Shown piece after piece: positions 36,108 through 48,000 of a DNA stretch of 64,000 bases. The stretch lies in the NCBI RefSeq assembly GCF_013368755.1, contig NC_049565.1, positions 992,001-1,056,000 on the forward strand, written 5' to 3'. Position 1 is the first letter of the stretch. Each line of letters begins with the position of its first letter. A model generated the notes under the pieces. It ran no database searches and was not told the DNA's origin. It saw only the letters and a program-made list of their open reading frames with translations. The DNA comes from Talaromyces rugulosus (Eukaryota; Ascomycota; Eurotiomycetes; Eurotiales; Trichocomaceae). The translations under genes and the position numbers were made by a program.

Positions 36108-36506
36108 CTTATATAAAACCAAGTTCAATAGTACAATATCCTTAGGCATTAATTTGCCTAGTCAAATTGACTTAGTACTCAAAATTTCGTGCCAAGCGCT
36201 CAATCCGTCATCTAAATTGCCGATTTAGGAAGTGGGAGCGAGGCGCCCAATCATGCTTACAGAAAGATCTTACCACGGGCATCGAGACCAGGTAATAGTC
36301 AGCTTTTTAACAAGGACTGTATGATGACATATCACATGGATCCAATGTAGGTGTATAATCAAGACAAATAGCGTTTGTGACAGGTATAAAAGCGTTGGGT
36401 AGTTCCTCTATTTTGCAAAGTTGTATCTCTCTCACAGTATTAAAATTGACTACGAGGCACTTAAAAAAAATCTTTTTCCGGTCCAAGGTTTTAAAAACTT
36501 TTTGAA
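36108..36506. other. Intergenic region before the NmrA-like gene
   Basis: Nothing was recognised beyond the expected promoter. The last 90 bases are A-rich. Confidence 0.6.
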
Positions 36507-37549
36507 ATGTCGAAAATAATCACCGTCTTTGGCGCAACAGGATTGCAAGGCGGCTCTGTGATCCGTGCTGTTCAATCGCATCCCCAGCTTTCCTATGAAT
36601 TTAGAATCCGTGGGGTTGCTCGTGATCCTAGCAAACCTGCCGCGAAGAAGCTGGCTTCTACTGGTGTGGATTTAGTCAGGGTATGTTGAAGAAAATACGA
36701 ATTAAGCTAGTTAGGTACAAGAAAACTAACATATCACCAGGCTGACCTAAACGATGTTGACTCTATGATAACAGCAATTAAAGGTTCTCATACTGTCTTC
36801 CTAGTCACTCAATTTGAAGACTCCTACTCCTATGATGTGGAGGTTCAGCAAGGGAAAAATGCTGCAGATGCTTGTAAAAGAACAGGCATTGAACACATGA
36901 TTTTCTCCTCCTTGGTCGACATTTCTCAAGCGAGCAACAATGTACTCACCAAGGTGGTTCATTTCGACAGCAAAGCTCATATAGAACAATATATTCGAGA
37001 TATTGGACTCCCTGCCACTTTTGTCCTTGCTGGCTCCTATATGCAAAACCAATTCTACACAATTCGAAAAGCAGGCGACGAATACGTTTTACCTCTTCCA
37101 GCTGGTGATAATATGCAGTTCCCCTTGCTTGATGTTGCATCTGATTATGGTGATTTCCACTGTTACCTTGTCACGAAAAATCTAGAGATCCCAAGTACTA
37201 ACATAAAAAAGGGAAATTCGTAAACATCGCTCTCCTTCAACGACAAGACATGTTGGGAAAACGGATCTATGCAGCACAGGGGTATTACCGTCCTTCTAGG
37301 ATAGCCAATGAGCTGTCAGAGATATTAAATAGACCAGCACGAGTGCTCATTCTTCCGCCGGAAGAATTCCAGAAGTTGATGCCAGCCACAATGGCTGAAG
37401 ATTTGACCGAAATGGGCCAAGCATTTGCGTCTCCTGGATATTACGGTGGTGCAGATCTTAAAGAAAGTCAAAAATTACTGCAAGGTAAATTAAAAACGTG
37501 GAAAGATTTTGTGAAACACCACGCGGGTCGGTTTCTTCAGGATGCTTGA
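36507..37549 (+). CDS. NmrA-like NAD(P)-binding protein
   Basis: Three exons (36507-36680, 36741-37149, 37212-37549) encode 306 residues. The N-terminus has the atypical short-chain dehydrogenase glycine motif G-A-T-G-L-Q-G-G (residues 8-15), followed by the Rossmann-fold pattern and D-L-N-D near residue 60. The conserved T-F-V-L-A-G-S-Y and Y-Y-R-P-S-R-I-A stretches fit the NmrA/HSCARG family. These proteins bind NAD(P) and serve as redox or nitrogen sensors or as reductases; active-site Tyr-Lys pairs of true SDRs are not evident. Intron 2 has donor GTGATT, branch TACTAAC and an unusual AAG acceptor; without splicing the frame would break after residue 196, so this is an intron and not a frameshift. 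It follows a Zn2Cys6 gene in the same direction. Confidence 0.82.
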
Positions 37550-38034
37550 CGACACATTCCCGTCACACTTGAATGATATGATGGCCATGAGGCTGCTACC
37601 TCACCGTGTGCCAGCACGCGTTACTAGTGGGAATATAATGATCCGGAAATAATACTATCCCTCTAATAAAATTCATTTCTAGAATCTTCGACTTTCATAT
37701 TCTTAGCACGTGTCCTGAGCGTGCCTTGTAAACCTGACATGCCAATCTGTCAAGCTGGTAGCATCTTAGATTCCGTATCTATCCATCACAAAGTAGGAAA
37801 CCTGACCTCTGGAATAGGGCTCAGTAGCTGACTATAAACAACCGTCATGCAAACCGGCTTCAGAGCCTTTTTATGGGGGAAGTCACAGTGTTGGGGACCA
37901 ATGCGACTGTGAAAATGCCCCCCAAAAATATTTGCAAGCCATATATTTGAATATACCATGAATTTCTCACTCAATGAAGTCTTAATCCACTATTTTCCGA
38001 TGTTCTATTATGTCTCTTGATTTCATTGTCTATC
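37550..38034. other. Intergenic region
   Basis: No gene was recognised. Confidence 0.5.
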
Positions 38035-39219
38035 CTATATATTCGGATGTGCATCTGCTATGCTGTTATCCGCACGAGGAATTTGCAGCTTACTGAAGCA
38101 GGTACACTGGATACTGCTCCTTATCGGTATGGACGTAGCCTTTTCCTCATTTATGACGGAGTTCACATCGGTTTGATCGATGAAAGGGTCCAACATTCGC
38201 AAGACCTTGGCAGAACCCAGGGATATAATCCTCATAGGCTTCGGTTGGTTGAATTATTCTTTATCTATGTAGATTTTTTCAATACCTGATTTCGAGAGAT
38301 ACCAATAAATTTCTGAGAAAGTGGAATGTCCTCGTCCTCTAATAGGACTTTAAGTTCATGGATATTCGACGACGTATCTGACCATAGGCCATTCCAACTA
38401 AAGCTGCCCCCACCAAGCTGGCCTGTATTAACTGGACTGTCGCTGGAAAGGAATGAGCCAATCCGCAATCCTTCTCTTTTTCCCCATTTGGAGCTGTCTT
38501 GTTTCATAAATGGCTTCTGGTTTCTTCAATATTTCCTAAACCGGAGACTTCCGAATTCCCGCGCAGTTGCTCCGCCACGTATCTTGACATCAGTTGTCTT
38601 GCCTGTCGACTGCCACCAGTTGCCCTTCTTCCCACCGACGTTAGAGGTAGCGCAAACAACCAGTCCCCGTCTTGTAGATAACGATTTTTAGGGTCTTTTC
38701 CAGCTAAGATAGGCAACATATCTGCTTCTTTCGGGTCAATAACAAGCTCTTTGTGCGTATCGTAGTTGGGCACGTGAACCTCGTTTTTCATTCACCCGCT
38801 TCGACTCATATAAGCTGCTGTCGGTAGCGCTGTTAATCTCCACTCTCCATCTCTAAAAAAAAAAAGTGCAATAAATAGCCGAGCAAATCTGGCTGAAAAA
38901 AACTGTTGAATGGTGGAGTGTTTCATAGCCTCCACAACAGGATCCTCCAATTCCTTTCCTTGTGCGTGATGCTGATACATTGAAACTCATATTGAAACCT
39001 CGGTTCGTCTTCGTCCATATCTCCCCTTGCTCCTGAAAACGTCCAAGACCACTGCACCTTCTTCGGGAAATGGAGTTGGTGCTCAGGTTCAAGGTCAGGA
39101 CTAGGCTTGTCCTGACGGTCGTAGTTCTTTCTTTTTCGCCCTCGATTTTTGCCTTGCTCTTTATTTGGACTGTGACTGGGTCCTGGGCCAATGTCTAGTG
39201 GTTGGGTGGCTTTGTCCAT
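38035..39219 (-). pseudogene. Decayed gene, paralogous to the relic at 48.3-49.0 kb
   Basis: On the minus strand open pieces follow each other in one direction: 39219-38923 (basic, K/R-rich), 38791-38504, 38507-38265, then across a probable intron 38235-38035. The second piece contains V-P-N-Y-D-T-H-K-E-L and I-D-P-K-E, which I associate with large fungal proteins encoded beside killer-toxin-like chitinases. The third piece ends G-I-S-R-N-Q directly before a GTATTG donor. Stops and frame changes between pieces have no good splice solution, so the gene is judged broken. The stretch 38223-38302 is nearly identical to 48871-48949, including the intron, showing common descent with the second relic. 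Function is unknown. It could still be a poorly predicted multi-exon gene. Confidence 0.4.
38223..38302 (+). repeat. 80-bp dispersed repeat, copy 1
   Basis: This stretch matches 48871-48949 on the same strand over its full length at roughly 85-90 percent by eye. Read on the minus strand it spans the end of an exon, a whole short intron and the start of the next exon of the two paralogous relics. Confidence 0.85.
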
Positions 39220-39780
39220 CTCTTGGTCATTGAAGAATTTCGGATTGTATAGCCCTTGCTCACCTTAGTCCTAGTAGCCCACTATCCTAGAGACTCAGGC
39301 CAAGTTCACGGATCTCATCGGTCGATGGATGACTTATTTAAATATCTCCAGCAATCGCGTTTTTAGCCGCCGGCCGACCACGTTTGATTGTTCGAAGTCG
39401 TTCGACCACTGCACAATTGACGTAGACACAAGCTTCCGGTCATTCGATGGATCTAGCCATCGCAGCTGCGTCTGCAATAGTTCCGATGCCGCTACTTATT
39501 TGCTCCAATGCGCCCCATCTCATCTCAATATATTTCCAATTGTTGATAAGTTGTTTCACTTGCCTCACTCAAATTGCTTTCTTTTCCAGCTCGCCCCAAA
39601 CTTCATGCCGTGACTGAAGATCGATATCGACGAGTATTTTCTTTTTAGTCTTTTTCCAAATATTTTGCAGCAGAAAGATCCCCTGCTAGCAAGGTGGGCA
39701 TGCACAATTAACGATCGACCTGAAAGTATTATGCCCTTCACGAACACCTGATTTCAGCCTCAAGAAACCTACAGTATCAT
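39220..39780. other. Intergenic region
   Basis: No supported gene; the plus-strand frame at 39329-39613 has no recognisable features. Confidence 0.5.
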
Positions 39781-39956
39781 CCTGCGAACGGAGGATGCGT
39801 TCTTGGAAACTTGCCTGACATTCCTGCGAAGATAAGTTATGTTTTTGAGAATGCAATGTCGAGTTCCGGTTTTAGAAATCCTGCGACCGGAGGAGGCTGC
39901 GTTCTTAGAAAATTCAAATACAGTTCCTGCGAACACAGGTTGAGTCTCTGAGAAGT
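39781..39956 (+). repeat. Four degenerate tandem units downstream of the NLR gene
   Basis: CCTGCGA recurs at 39781, 39823, 39880 and 39926, each followed 10-20 bases later by a G-T-T-Y-T-T-R-G-A-like segment. Spacing is 42, 57 and 46 bases, not a multiple of three, so this is not a coding repeat. It lies directly after the stop of the receptor gene, in its presumed 3' UTR. Confidence 0.65.
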
Positions 39957-39978
39957 TATGGCAAATGCCTAGTGTTGA

Positions 39979-42900
39979 TTATGCTGAGCTTGGGTCGGCA
40001 CCCTTCTCAATCAGCAGCTTCACCACTGCTTCATGCCCATACCTGGCAGCCAAGAAGAGTGGTGTTTGACCCCGTTTCTTATCTTTGGCCTCAAGATCAA
40101 CACCATTATCAAGCAGCAGCTTTACCACTGCTTCATGCCCAATCCTGGCAGCCCATAAGAGTGGTGTTTGACCATATGGTTCACTTTTAACGTCAAGATC
40201 AACACCCTTCTCAATCAGCAGCTTTACCACTGCTTCATGCCCAATCTTGGCAGCCCATAAGAGTGGTGTTCGACTATCAACATCTTTAGCCTCAAGATCG
40301 GCACCCTTCTCAATCAGCAGCTTTACCACTGCTTCATGCCCATTTTCTGCAGCTAATGATAGTGGTGTTCGGCTAGCAACATCTTGAGACTCAAACTCGG
40401 CTCCGATCCCAAGTAGAATCTTCACCACCACATTGTGCCCATTTCGTGCAGCCTGTGAGAGAGGTGTCTGTTGGAGGGACGCGTCCTTTGCCTCAATATC
40501 CGCTTGCTTCTCTATAAGGAGCAACACGACCTCCTCATGCCCGTTACTCGCAGCAAGCCAGAGTGGTGTATATTGAGAATTTGATGTCGCGTTCACCTTT
40601 ATCCCCTGCGCGCTTAAAAGCAATTGGCATATTTCAATATGGCCTCTGCTAGCTGCATGGTGCAAGGCAGTGTATCCTTGTAGGTCTAGCACATTTGCGT
40701 TGCAGAGATCCATAAGACTCCTGACTATGGTTCCATATCCAAATTTGGATGCAATATGAAGTGCAGGAAGGCCCTCGCCAATTACAGGAACATTAGAAAC
40801 ACGCAGGAGTTTGGGTCCAGCAGCCCGTGCAATTGAAAGAAGAGGCTGGTGTTGCTCCTTCACTGCCCATCCAAAGATACCGTGGAGACGAGATGATTCC
40901 GAACGGCCGCCAGAGACCCAAGGGTGGAAATTCCAAGTTTCATTGAAACACGTCGCGAGTCCTTCGAACTTCTCCCACATTAATGATGTATGAGGTATCT
41001 GTTTAGTCTGCAAGGCCCAGTTTGTGACAGCGTAATCGAGAAATTTATAACGAGTCCGATCTGGTGTTGGTGCTGTGCCTGTGCGGAATGGCACGGAAAC
41101 GGAACGCTTCTGATTCCGAGGGTTTTGGAACAAGCGTCTGGTCAATAATCCAGGGAGAGTTCCTTGCGCAAGTAAAAAGGGGGGTGGAACAGCAACTACC
41201 GCTGTTTCGTTCCTTCGCGTGCTTAGTTGAAGACTAAAGTCTGAAAAAGAAAGATAAGCAACACAGAATTCTCCGCACTCTAGAACGCCCTGTTCCGTGG
41301 TTGGATACCCTTGGATAATGTTCCTTTCTCGTCCTTTCTCGAGATATTGTTTAACTGAGGAATGTGCAAAGCGGACACGGTTGTCAATCGAATCCACAAC
41401 AACAAGGTTTGCACAGCAGCCGATAACAAATTCTTTTTGTGGCATCTTCTCAGTGTTCCATGCAGTGTCTCCTAAGTCAAAGGCGACAGCTTCTCTCAAT
41501 TCCTCGACATGAAGCGGAATGGTCGCAAAGCTAACCCATTTGAGTACCTTGAGAACACGGCTGTCCTTGTGATTGATTCTCTCTATACAACGGCCATATG
41601 TTTCTTCCAAGTCCTTTGGCAGTGCAGCTAATGCGGACTGTATTTCTGAATTTGTATGGCATGTATCCCAAAGAATCTCCAGCTGGAGATATACCCACAG
41701 AAACCTACGCCAGTCAGCGTATAATCCACGGAATGGAATTCTCGCAGAGGATTAGGGCTAGCATACATTCCCGACGACTCTGCCAGAAGTATCCGCTGAA
41801 TATCGCCTATCAGTAGAGGATCATCAGTAAGTTTTCGGTACATAGTCTTATCGGTAATGCTTGATTCGATATAAGTCTCAATATCCTGCATTACATTAGC
41901 TGATGTCGAGATCTGACGAATTCCAGGTATGAAAGTGGTGATGTTGACGTATCCCGGAACTTGGTCTCTGCTTAGCAACAAAATCCGCGATCCTTTCCAG
42001 GGTTTGGAATCACGGAACAGTGACTGGATGAACTTCAAAAGGGATTTGGCATGTTCCTGATCTAGAGCGTCAACTCCATCAACGACATAAATGACGTCCG
42101 ACACCTGGCGGAAAAGGCCAATAAAAATCTCCTTCAGGTCCTCAAGGTCTGGCTGAACCCTCTCGTGTCCAAAGAACTTCCATATCTCTCCTGTGACATC
42201 TTTTAGATAAGTACTGTACGTCCGACGCAGGAATTCACAGAGTTGCTTAATGAAACTGGAGAGAATAGACGACGCGTCGAGTGCTGCGGGATGTTCATTA
42301 TCGCAATAGAAAAATACGGTGGGACAGCCGAGGTCATATTTCGCTGCATCTATCACTGCGGTTCTATGATTATTAAAATCATGATATCGAAAGTAAGAGA
42401 ACTGGGAGACGAACGCTATCATCGTTTTGCCCGAGCCAACTATCAAACAGTTACATATCAGTATAGTTTTCAAGGCATGTATATGGAAAGCAGCTTACTC
42501 TTTCCGGAGCACCACAAACTGGAAATTCTCTTCTCAGTGAACCACGCTTTGAAATCTGGGTGATCGAGGAACCAGTGCGTGGTGCCAGTGAGTCGTTTCT
42601 GAGTAAGTCTTCGATGGATTCTCTCGTGATCATAACTTGAAATCCGCTCGAGTAGGCCCTCAACATCTCGGCCATCTACGATCCATCAGTAGGCACTTCG
42701 TAAAGACTATTAACGCACTCACCATTTCGAGCTATTTCACTATTGGAAAACTTCGCCTTAGACGATGGCTTTCCTTTGTAGTAGGACACTATAGTTTTGT
42801 TAGATAAACATGATTCGCTGTATGACTTGGATAGACACCATACTGTCGGTAATTGAGCCGGCTGGCAGAGTGTCCACCACATGGCTTGCATGAACCACGG

Positions 42901-43828
42901 AGAGAAGCTCTTTGCCATAAGCAGCTGCCGTTGCTGCTGCATATTCTTGCCACTGCTTGTTTTTATGCGAGTCAGAATAGTCACAGATCCCTCGAATCAC
43001 GAGGCACGGGAAGTTGTCCATCAAGCCAGCTGCCTCCATTTCAAAGCAGAGAACGTCGAGTTCTTGGGCCAAGTTATCCCTGCTGCAGCCATGCTTCATC
43101 ACTTGGTTGCCGGAAGCAATCAGACCGTAATGGATAACTGGATCATGACTAGCCCGGGAAGGTCGTGTTACGAGTCTTCTTGTATTGCATTTATTGCAAG
43201 TATTTTCAAAATCAGGATGGTCATATTCAGAATCAAATAATACATCCTGATCTTCACCACGATATGCGAAGCTCTCCCTCATCCTGGGCTTCCTAGTTAC
43301 CGCTTCCGAAAGAAGAGCAGGAATTCTGCTTGGCTCCAATCCATGCTCTGCTTGTAGTCTCGAGACCGCTGCTAAAAGCACCGGTGGTGGCTTATTCAAT
43401 ACGCCAGTGCGTTCAAAGCTGCCACCGGTCACTGTTTTCCCATAATCGTACTGTATGACCCCTCCTGAGTCCCTTGTCGGCTTGCTAACCACCACATCAC
43501 CCAGCCGAATATCAACCTTTCCGCTTGGAACCCCCCCTCCGATGCCTACCATGAGACCGAAGCGTATCGATTCGAAAGTGGACTGCATTTGTGTAGCTAC
43601 TGTTGCGGCGGAGGTTGTACCGTAAACACCTGATGGAAGGCATGCAATAGCCACATTATGACCATATATCCGACCTAGGATGTACGCGTTACTATCGTTC
43701 GGCCTCGCTGGCAAATCGTCATGTCTCTCGTCCAGCATGGCCGCAGCCGCGGTCATCTCCAAGGGAAGGGCACAGATCCATGCTACCGTGTAATCCTGAT
43801 GGCGAAAATTTCCTGTTACAGTCGCCAT
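39979..43828 (-). CDS. NOD-like receptor: PNP_UDP_1-NACHT-ankyrin
   Basis: Six exons on the minus strand (43828-42844, 42788-42723, 42675-42499, 42439-42415, 42363-41767, 41704-39979) encode 1191 residues. Residues 1-320 are a purine-nucleoside-phosphorylase-like domain, with G-I-G-G-G-V-P, R-L-G-D-V-V-V-S and the C-F-E-M-E-A-A-G motif. The NACHT P-loop G-S-G-K-T lies near 412 and the Walker B D-V-I-Y-V-V-D-G-V-D near 510, then a winged-helix-like region ending S-S-V-K-Q-Y-L. The last 265 residues hold about eight ankyrin repeats, several almost identical. This is the classic fungal STAND receptor layout; related proteins act in heterokaryon incompatibility or other non-self recognition, and the PNP domain is the presumed effector. 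The 51-nt fourth intron is in frame and could be retained. No stop or frameshift was found, unlike in several neighbours. It is oligomeric and cytosolic by analogy. Confidence 0.85.
40009..40390 (-). repeat. Near-identical ankyrin-coding DNA repeats
   Basis: The plus-strand string ACCACTGCTTCATGCCC begins at 40022, 40124, 40226 and 40325, giving units of 102, 102 and 99 bases that match over most of their length. They encode the last four ankyrin repeats. Such high DNA identity indicates recent duplication or gene conversion between units. Confidence 0.85.
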
Positions 43829-45041
43829 CCGGATCTATGCCAACAATTGCTGTCGTTTCCTGCTGTGGTAATGAATTCTGTGACGGATGGTAAGGCTGGC
43901 CAAGCCTTGAGGATGAAAAGAATAACAATCCAGCCCACATCCCACATGATCGGAGTTTTGGGAGTCAGCCTCGCGCGATACCCGCTCCTCCGTGCGTTTC
44001 TGCAAATGGTTTGGCGCCACGTCTTGAGCATCGATCAAGACGATAAATAGATATTTTTAAATTGAAAGCATAAGCCTCGGCCTGAATTTACTAAATGCGA
44101 CTTCTATGGTAGTCGTGTGCGGGGAAACCAAAGCGGGACTCCATGGTCGCATATTTGGAAGGCAACTGATCAACCATCAGGTATCTATATGACAGCGAGA
44201 AAAAGCAGGCCAGGTGTACCATTCCTTTTTGTTTTCTTACCCATCATCTTTCAATACATCTCCCTCTGCTTCATGGCAACGCTGAGACAGGATGGCGTCG
44301 ATGCCAAGAATCTCGAGGCAAAATTGAAGGGTTGATTCGTTTCCTCTCAATATATTATGCATCCTTCCTTGCTTCCAGAAGGTTAGGCATCTCAGCACGA
44401 TGTAATACATGTATACAAGAATTTGCAGTACCTAGGCTCGTACAGAGGAGAAACGCAATGACTAGACGGGGTACGCGACTGACTGGCCGGGAATAAAGGG
44501 AATGAGCATTCAAGATGTCTATCATCTGCCCATGGAGCAATTGATTCATGGATGGACACCTCTTCTTCATCATGACTGAACCCGCTGCTTTTCTGCCCCA
44601 GCAGCGCATTGCCAGACAAAGCCAGGCGAGGCGTGGTCGCATGTCGATAATCGAATCCGGCTGAACAGATGGCTGCACCCAGAGTGCAGTGACGACGCAG
44701 ACCCTGGACTGGTGACAGAACTTGAGAAGGAAGTCGGAAACAAATAATACCTAACCAGATTGTGCCCACAAGGTATCTTTCCTGAGCAACTTATGACAAC
44801 TTCTCCAAAATATCGCGATCATGACCAGGTAACGCTTTCGCTTAAGCTCCACCGACACCTATTCTGAACATGAAACCAGCTCATGGACCATGTATTGTAA
44901 TTATAAGTGTGCCTTCTGGATTTTGTTCATAAATTTTATACGTCCAGTGTAACTTTCGGCTGTGTAATACAAATCGGAAGTCTTCCACAATGCTAATATA
45001 AAGTTATCACTCCCGTCAACTTTGGGTGAAATCAAGTCCCT
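43829..45041. other. Region between the receptor gene and the chitinase pseudogene
   Basis: It should contain the receptor promoter. The chitinase pseudogene lacks its expected signal peptide and N-terminal segment, and I could not find them here in readable form. Short open frames on both strands (for example minus 44769-44392) show nothing recognisable. Confidence 0.45.
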
Positions 45042-48000
45042 ATGTGTGAAGCTAAGCTTAGAATCTCCCAAAACGGCGTATATAAAATGGTAAACGGAGT
45101 ATATTCTGGAGCCGCTGAAGAAGCTGTTAGGGCTTCCCAACATATCGAAGCATTTCTTGCCCAGAATGGTCCTGTCTGCAATGAGACAATCAGTTTTAGC
45201 TTTTCCGGTCCCGCCGCTATTGGTCTATATGCTGGCTCACAGATAAACGGGCAAGGAGTTGCCTTGTCTATGCTTAACCAGTTCATCAATTATGTGCGCA
45301 ATGAAAGAATGCCAGAGACTCTTGTTGCCCAGCTCTGTGCTGGCAGTGGTCGCAATTCCAAATACTCCATAGGCATGATATCATAGCCACGACCAATACG
45401 AACCTAACTACCGTCCAGGATGCGGTTAAAACATGGAAAGATGGGAAATGTCTATCAAGCTCCGACCAGGCAATGGTATGGCAGAACATCACTTTCCTTG
45501 CCCCTGTTTTGCAAAGGCCGGTGCCAACTCCACTCAGACTTCTGTACCTATTTCGACAGCTGTGCACCCATTGACTTCCCGGGGCACTTGTTCTACTGTT
45601 CAGGTGGTCTCGGGAGATTTCTGTGCATCGCTTGCAGCGGAGTGTGGAATTACCCCTGCCCAATTTACAAAATATAACCCAAGCTCAAAATTATGTTCAA
45701 CACTACAGGTGGGAGAGTACGTCTGTTGCTCCTCTGGTACCCTCCCTGACCGCACTCCCAAACCGAATCCAGATGGGAGCTCTGCCACTCATCTCGTTGC
45801 TTCTAGGGATACCTGTTCGGCTATTGCAGCCAGTAACTCAATCACAAGAGCCAATATCGAAAAATACAATACCGAGACCTGGGGGTGGATGGGCTGCGGG
45901 GACCTACAAGTTAAAAATTATATTTGTTTAAGTACAGGAGATGCACCTGTTCCTGCCCCGATTCCCAACGCAGTATGTGGGCCTCAGGTAAACGGCACTG
46001 TAGCGAAACATGGAGCAAATATGACCTTGTTCAACACCTGTCCCTTGAACGCCTGTTGCGGTCTTTTGGGGCAGTGCGGCACGACAATAGATTTTTGTAC
46101 CAAGAGTAAATCATCTACCGGCGCTCCAGGGATAGCTGCCCCAGATCAGAATGAACGCATCCTTAACTGCGGAACAGAGATTATCTCGTACAGTGCACCA
46201 CCAGAAGAATTCAGAAGAGTCGGCTATATCGAGGCCTATGATTGGCAACGGTCATGTCTTCAAATGACGTTCTCAATGTCAATACAAGCTCGTACAACCA
46301 TCTCCATCTAGCATTTGCCACCCTCAACCCAGACTTTTCAATCAATGTCACTCAAATACAAGACCAATTTGATGCATTCGTCTCAATGACTGGGGTTCAG
46401 CGAGTTATCAGCTTTGGAGGCTGGGAGTTTTCGACTAGTGCTGCGACCTATGAACTCTTTCACGAAGCTGTCCGGCCGGCTAACCGGGCCACATTTACGA
46501 ATAATGTGATTGACTTTTTGAATGACCATAAATTAGACGGCCTGGACTTTGACTGGGAGTATCCTGGAGAGCCTGATATTCCGGGAATCCCCGCATTGTC
46601 TAAGGAAGACGTGCAAAATCTTGCGGACTTTATGACAGCTTTGAAGAAAAACATGACTACACATGCTGCTGGGAAAACTCTCGCTGTGACGGCACCGGCA
46701 TCATGGTGGTATTTGAAAAACATTCCTATCGATGTCCTTGCTCAAGCATCCGATTATGTTGTCTATATGACATATGATTTGCACGGCCAGTGGGACCATG
46801 GAAGCGCGTTCTCTGACCTCGGCTGCTCGAAAGGGAACTGCTTGAGATCGCACGTCAACTTGACAGAAACTCTGAATGCTTAGTCCATGATAACTAAGGC
46901 AGGTGTCCCGTCCACAAAAGTCGTGGTTGGTGTGAGTAGTTATGGCCGAGCTTTCCAGATGATAACCCCTGGTTGCCATACAGAAATGTGTACTTACACT
47001 GGTCCACAATCTGGTGCGCTACCTGGAAAGTGCACTCAGACGGCGGGATACCTAGCAAAAGCAGAGATAAACGAAATAATTGCTTCAAGCTCTACAAATG
47101 CTACTCTATATATGGACGAAGGAAACTACTCCAACATCATAGTTTATGATTCTACCTAGTGGGTTGCTTATATGGACGAAGAGAACAAGCGGAATCGTAC
47201 TGCTCTCTATGAAGGGCTTAATTTTGGAGGTGTGGCCGACTAGGTAGTTGACTTGCAGTCAGAGTCAGGAACAACCGATCCAATGGTGATGGCGAAGATG
47301 GAGGAGAGGTTTATTTGCCTCCCGACTTCTGGGGAAGCCAGTCGCCTATTGTCCAATGCGCACCACCATGCACTCTTATCCCACCACCAATACCTCTAGC
47401 AACACCAACCACAATCCAATGGCCTAGCTATGTGACCCCAATCGCCGCCCAGGGATCAGGCGGATCAGTGAGCGCGGTGACGAAGACCTATAGCGTCCAT
47501 CCGTTTAGCCTGGGACATATCCCTGTTTGGCCGAAAACGATCAAACTGGGCGGTCCAACGAGCCAGATATGGCAGCCGGTTCAGAGCATTCATCCTCCAC
47601 CATTCACAATTGTCCTTACAGGAACTGAAGCTCCGTTACCTCCGAAGCGGTTTCCAGGCGTCGTGATAACAACGTCAAGGGCTACTACAACTAGTGGTGT
47701 GTCATCTTCAACCTCGGCGTCGACTTCGACATCCAGTGGTGGTTTTATATTCTATTCCACCTCTCACCCGGTTACAATGCAGTCACAACCTACTATATCC
47801 TGGACATTTTCACCGCCTGTAACTACCCCAACTGCCACCTTTAGTAGTACTTCTGGGTCCGCCTCTCCCACGGCCAAGAGGGGATGTGATGGCTGTGGTG
47901 GTCATACCTGCGAGCTTTTTGGCTGCAATGGAAGCTGCGGACTTCTTGGATGCGAAGGAGGTTGTGGGGTCTTCGGCTGCGGTGACAGCGGTGGCACCGG

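Noticed and set aside
37142..37250. Apparent frameshift in the NmrA-like gene
   Set aside because: A 62-base intron with GTGATT, TACTAAC and AAG restores the family sequence exactly, so the gene is not broken.
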